From positions 1 to 7,640 of the forward strand of contig JALVWL010000205.1 of NCBI GenBank assembly GCA_027034965.1: a stretch of DNA of 7,640 nucleotides. Reading direction: 5' to 3'. Origin of the DNA: Candidatus Omnitrophota bacterium (GTDB lineage Bacteria > Omnitrophota > Gorgyraeia > S143-82). This document shows, piece by piece, positions 6,212 to 7,640 of the stretch (positions are counted from its first letter, which is position 1; the number at the start of each line of letters is the position of its first letter). The notes under the pieces are model-generated. The model searched no databases and was not told where the DNA came from. It saw only the letters and a program-made list of their open reading frames with translations. A program made the translations under genes and the position numbers.

Positions 6212-7640
6212 ATGACGATCCAGTCTTTGGATTGTATTTGCCGTATTCCGCGAATATCCTCTCGATTTCATCGTATTCCAATTCCTCTTTGGATATGAGT
6301 TCCTGGGCAAATCTATCCAGTATGTGGCGTTCTTTATTGAGAAGTTCCTCTACTTCTCTTTGGCAGGAAGTCAGTATGTTCTGAACGTCATTGTTTAGTT
6401 TTGTCTTTATCTCCTCTGATAGGTGTTCTGCTGGAATGGCTCCCAGGTCTCCGAGCATATTCAGGGAATTCATCCCCAGCCTCCAGACCATTACATGGGC
6501 TAGTTTCATCGCTGCGTTAAAATCAGAGATTACGCCGTCAGAGGTTACTCCAAAGCGTATCTTTTCTGCGGTATAACCTGATAGGGCGACCTTTATATTT
6601 GCCAGAAGCCTTTCCTTATCCGATGTATAGAACTCCTCCCTTGGCTGGTGGTAGACCACACCCAGGGCGTCCTTGCGAGATATAATGGATGCCTTAAAGA
6701 CATCGTCAGTAGGGTGGAGCAGATACATTGTTATCAAGTGGCCTGCTTCGTGATAGGCAATGCGTTCCTTTTCTTGGGGAGTAAAGTTTCTGCGGTGTTT
6801 TATCCCCAGGTCAACGCGTTCCATTGCCTCAGAGAGCTCCTTCCAGCCGATGCTGTCCTTGCCATTTCTCAAGGCTATCATTGTCGCCTCTCTGACTATA
6901 TTGGCTATCTCCGCAGGGCTCTTGTATACGGCACGGCGGGCAAGTCTGCCTACATCTATGTCTGGTTCATGGGATACCTTTGACAGGTAATAGGCAAATA
7001 TCTTTTCCCTGTCTTTTAATGAAGGCTTGTCTATGTATATCTTTCTATCGAATCTGCCTGGCCTGAGCAGGGCAGGGTCAAGGCTGTCTTCACTGGCATT
7101 GGTTGCGCCAATAACAACAATATTGTATTTATCGTCGCTTTTAAGGCCGTCCATCTCTGCTAAGAGCTGATTTTGCGTGCTGTTTGTCTCCTCTGTACCA
7201 CCAAAGACGCTGAATACACGCTTTCTGGCAACTGCGTCTATTTCATCGATAAATATGATACATCCACCGTGTTCTTCTGCCAGCCTGCGAGCGGTTTTAA
7301 ACAGCTTTCTCATCCTGGATGCACCTACTCCGACGAATATTTCCACGAATTCACTCCCTGATATAGAGAGGAAAGGGAGTCCTGTTTCTGTTGCAATGGC
7401 CTTTGCCAGATAGGTCTTTCCACAACCAGGGGGGCCTATCATCAGGATGCCTCGCAAGACCTTGCCCCCAATCTTCTTTATCTTTGTCCTGTCTTTTATT
7501 AGGTTGACGACCTCCATTGCCTCCTGTTTTGCCTCATCCATACCTATGACGTCTTCCCATTTCACCTGTACTTCACTACTCTTTACCGCTTTTGTAGTGA
7601 GTTTTGCAAAGCTGCCCCCTCCATAATGGAGCCAGTAAAG
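6192..7640 (-). CDS. ftsH: FtsH-type AAA+ zinc metalloprotease (partial, N-terminus missing)
   Basis: This is a membrane-anchored ATP-dependent protease that removes damaged membrane proteins and short-lived regulators. The frame is open to the window edge. GTG 7565 is not the start, because it encodes the Val of the conserved VKWEDVIGMDEAK segment, and the 25 residues before it include the Gly-rich linker (GGGSF) that follows the second membrane helix in FtsH. In visible-fragment numbering: Walker A GPPGCGKT (69-76; Cys where Thr is usual), pore loop FVG (102-104), Walker B IIFIDEID (128-135), arginine fingers in LLRPGRFDR (191-199), zinc site HEAGH (297-301; bases 6738-6752), and third ligand Asp in SDF (373). 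All catalytic parts are present. Only the N-terminal helices and periplasmic domain are missing, roughly 130 residues by comparison with E. coli FtsH. The stop is TAG at 6194-6192. The acidic coiled C-terminal tail ends in a Pro-rich stretch. Confidence 0.93.
   Translation of the reverse strand, partial: LYWLHYGGGSFAKLTTKAVKSSEVQVKWEDVIGMDEAKQEAMEVVNLIKDRTKIKKIGGKVLRGILMIGPPGCGKTYLAKAIATETGLPFLSISGSEFVEIFVGVGASRMRKLFKTARRLAEEHGGCIIFIDEIDAVARKRVFSVFGGTEETNSTQNQLLAEMDGLKSDDKYNIVVIGATNASEDSLDPALLRPGRFDRKIYIDKPSLKDREKIFAYYLSKVSHEPDIDVGRLARRAVYKSPAEIANIVREATMIALRNGKDSIGWKELSEAMERVDLGIKHRRNFTPQEKERIAYHEAGHLITMYLLHPTDDVFKASIISRKDALGVVYHQPREEFYTSDKERLLANIKVALSGYTAEKIRFGVTSDGVISDFNAAMKLAHVMVWRLGMNSLNMLGDLGAIPAEHLSEEIKTKLNNDVQNILTSCQREVEELLNKERHILDRFAQELISKEELEYDEIERIFAEYGKYNPKTGSSFAPPAE

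Noticed and set aside
6648..6983. 111-codon open frame on the plus strand inside ftsH
   Set aside because: It lies opposite the conserved HEAGH region of ftsH and has no recognisable features of its own.
7563..7565. GTG at 7565 as the start of the protease gene
   Set aside because: It encodes the conserved Val at the front of the AAA module, and the frame continues to the window edge with an FtsH-like linker. The gene is therefore partial, not a short soluble form.

Overview
The window looks bacterial and is almost fully coding. It holds six genes in two convergent groups. The pyruvate:ferredoxin oxidoreductase (POR) genes point to an anaerobic, ferredoxin-based metabolism. The FtsH protease and a lipoprotein with a type II signal peptide point to a bacterium rather than an archaeon. 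Codon use is rich in AGG for Arg and ATA for Ile, on both strands and in every gene, so nothing here looks recently acquired. I cannot name the phylum from the sequence. An uncultured anaerobic lineage such as Omnitrophota would fit, but that is a guess.

Left block, plus strand, bases 1-2156: the end of a two-[4Fe-4S]-type ferredoxin subunit (PorD-like), then complete porA (alpha) and porB (beta). They are packed with a 3-nt overlap and a 1-nt gap, in the delta-alpha-beta order of four-subunit PORs. Together they oxidise pyruvate with CoA to acetyl-CoA, CO2 and reduced ferredoxin.

Middle block, plus strand, bases 2157-5418: a 101-nt intergenic gap with a small stem-loop and a strong Shine-Dalgarno, then a diverged folylpolyglutamate/dihydrofolate synthase-family (FolC-like) gene. 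This overlaps by 13 nt a 677-residue membrane protein in which a spermidine-synthase-like fold sits between two multi-helix membrane halves. Both proteins keep their family fold signatures but have replaced residues in the nucleotide or cofactor binding motifs. This makes the pair the least ordinary part of the window.

Right block, minus strand, bases 7640-5390: an FtsH-type AAA+ zinc metalloprotease, cut at its N-terminus by the window edge, followed with a 20-nt overlap by an unrecognised lipoprotein gene, probably started from TTG. The lipoprotein gene ends inside the 3' end of the membrane protein gene (29-nt tail-to-tail overlap). No RNA genes, mobile elements, CRISPR arrays or long repeats were seen, and no gene-free stretch exceeds about 100 nt.
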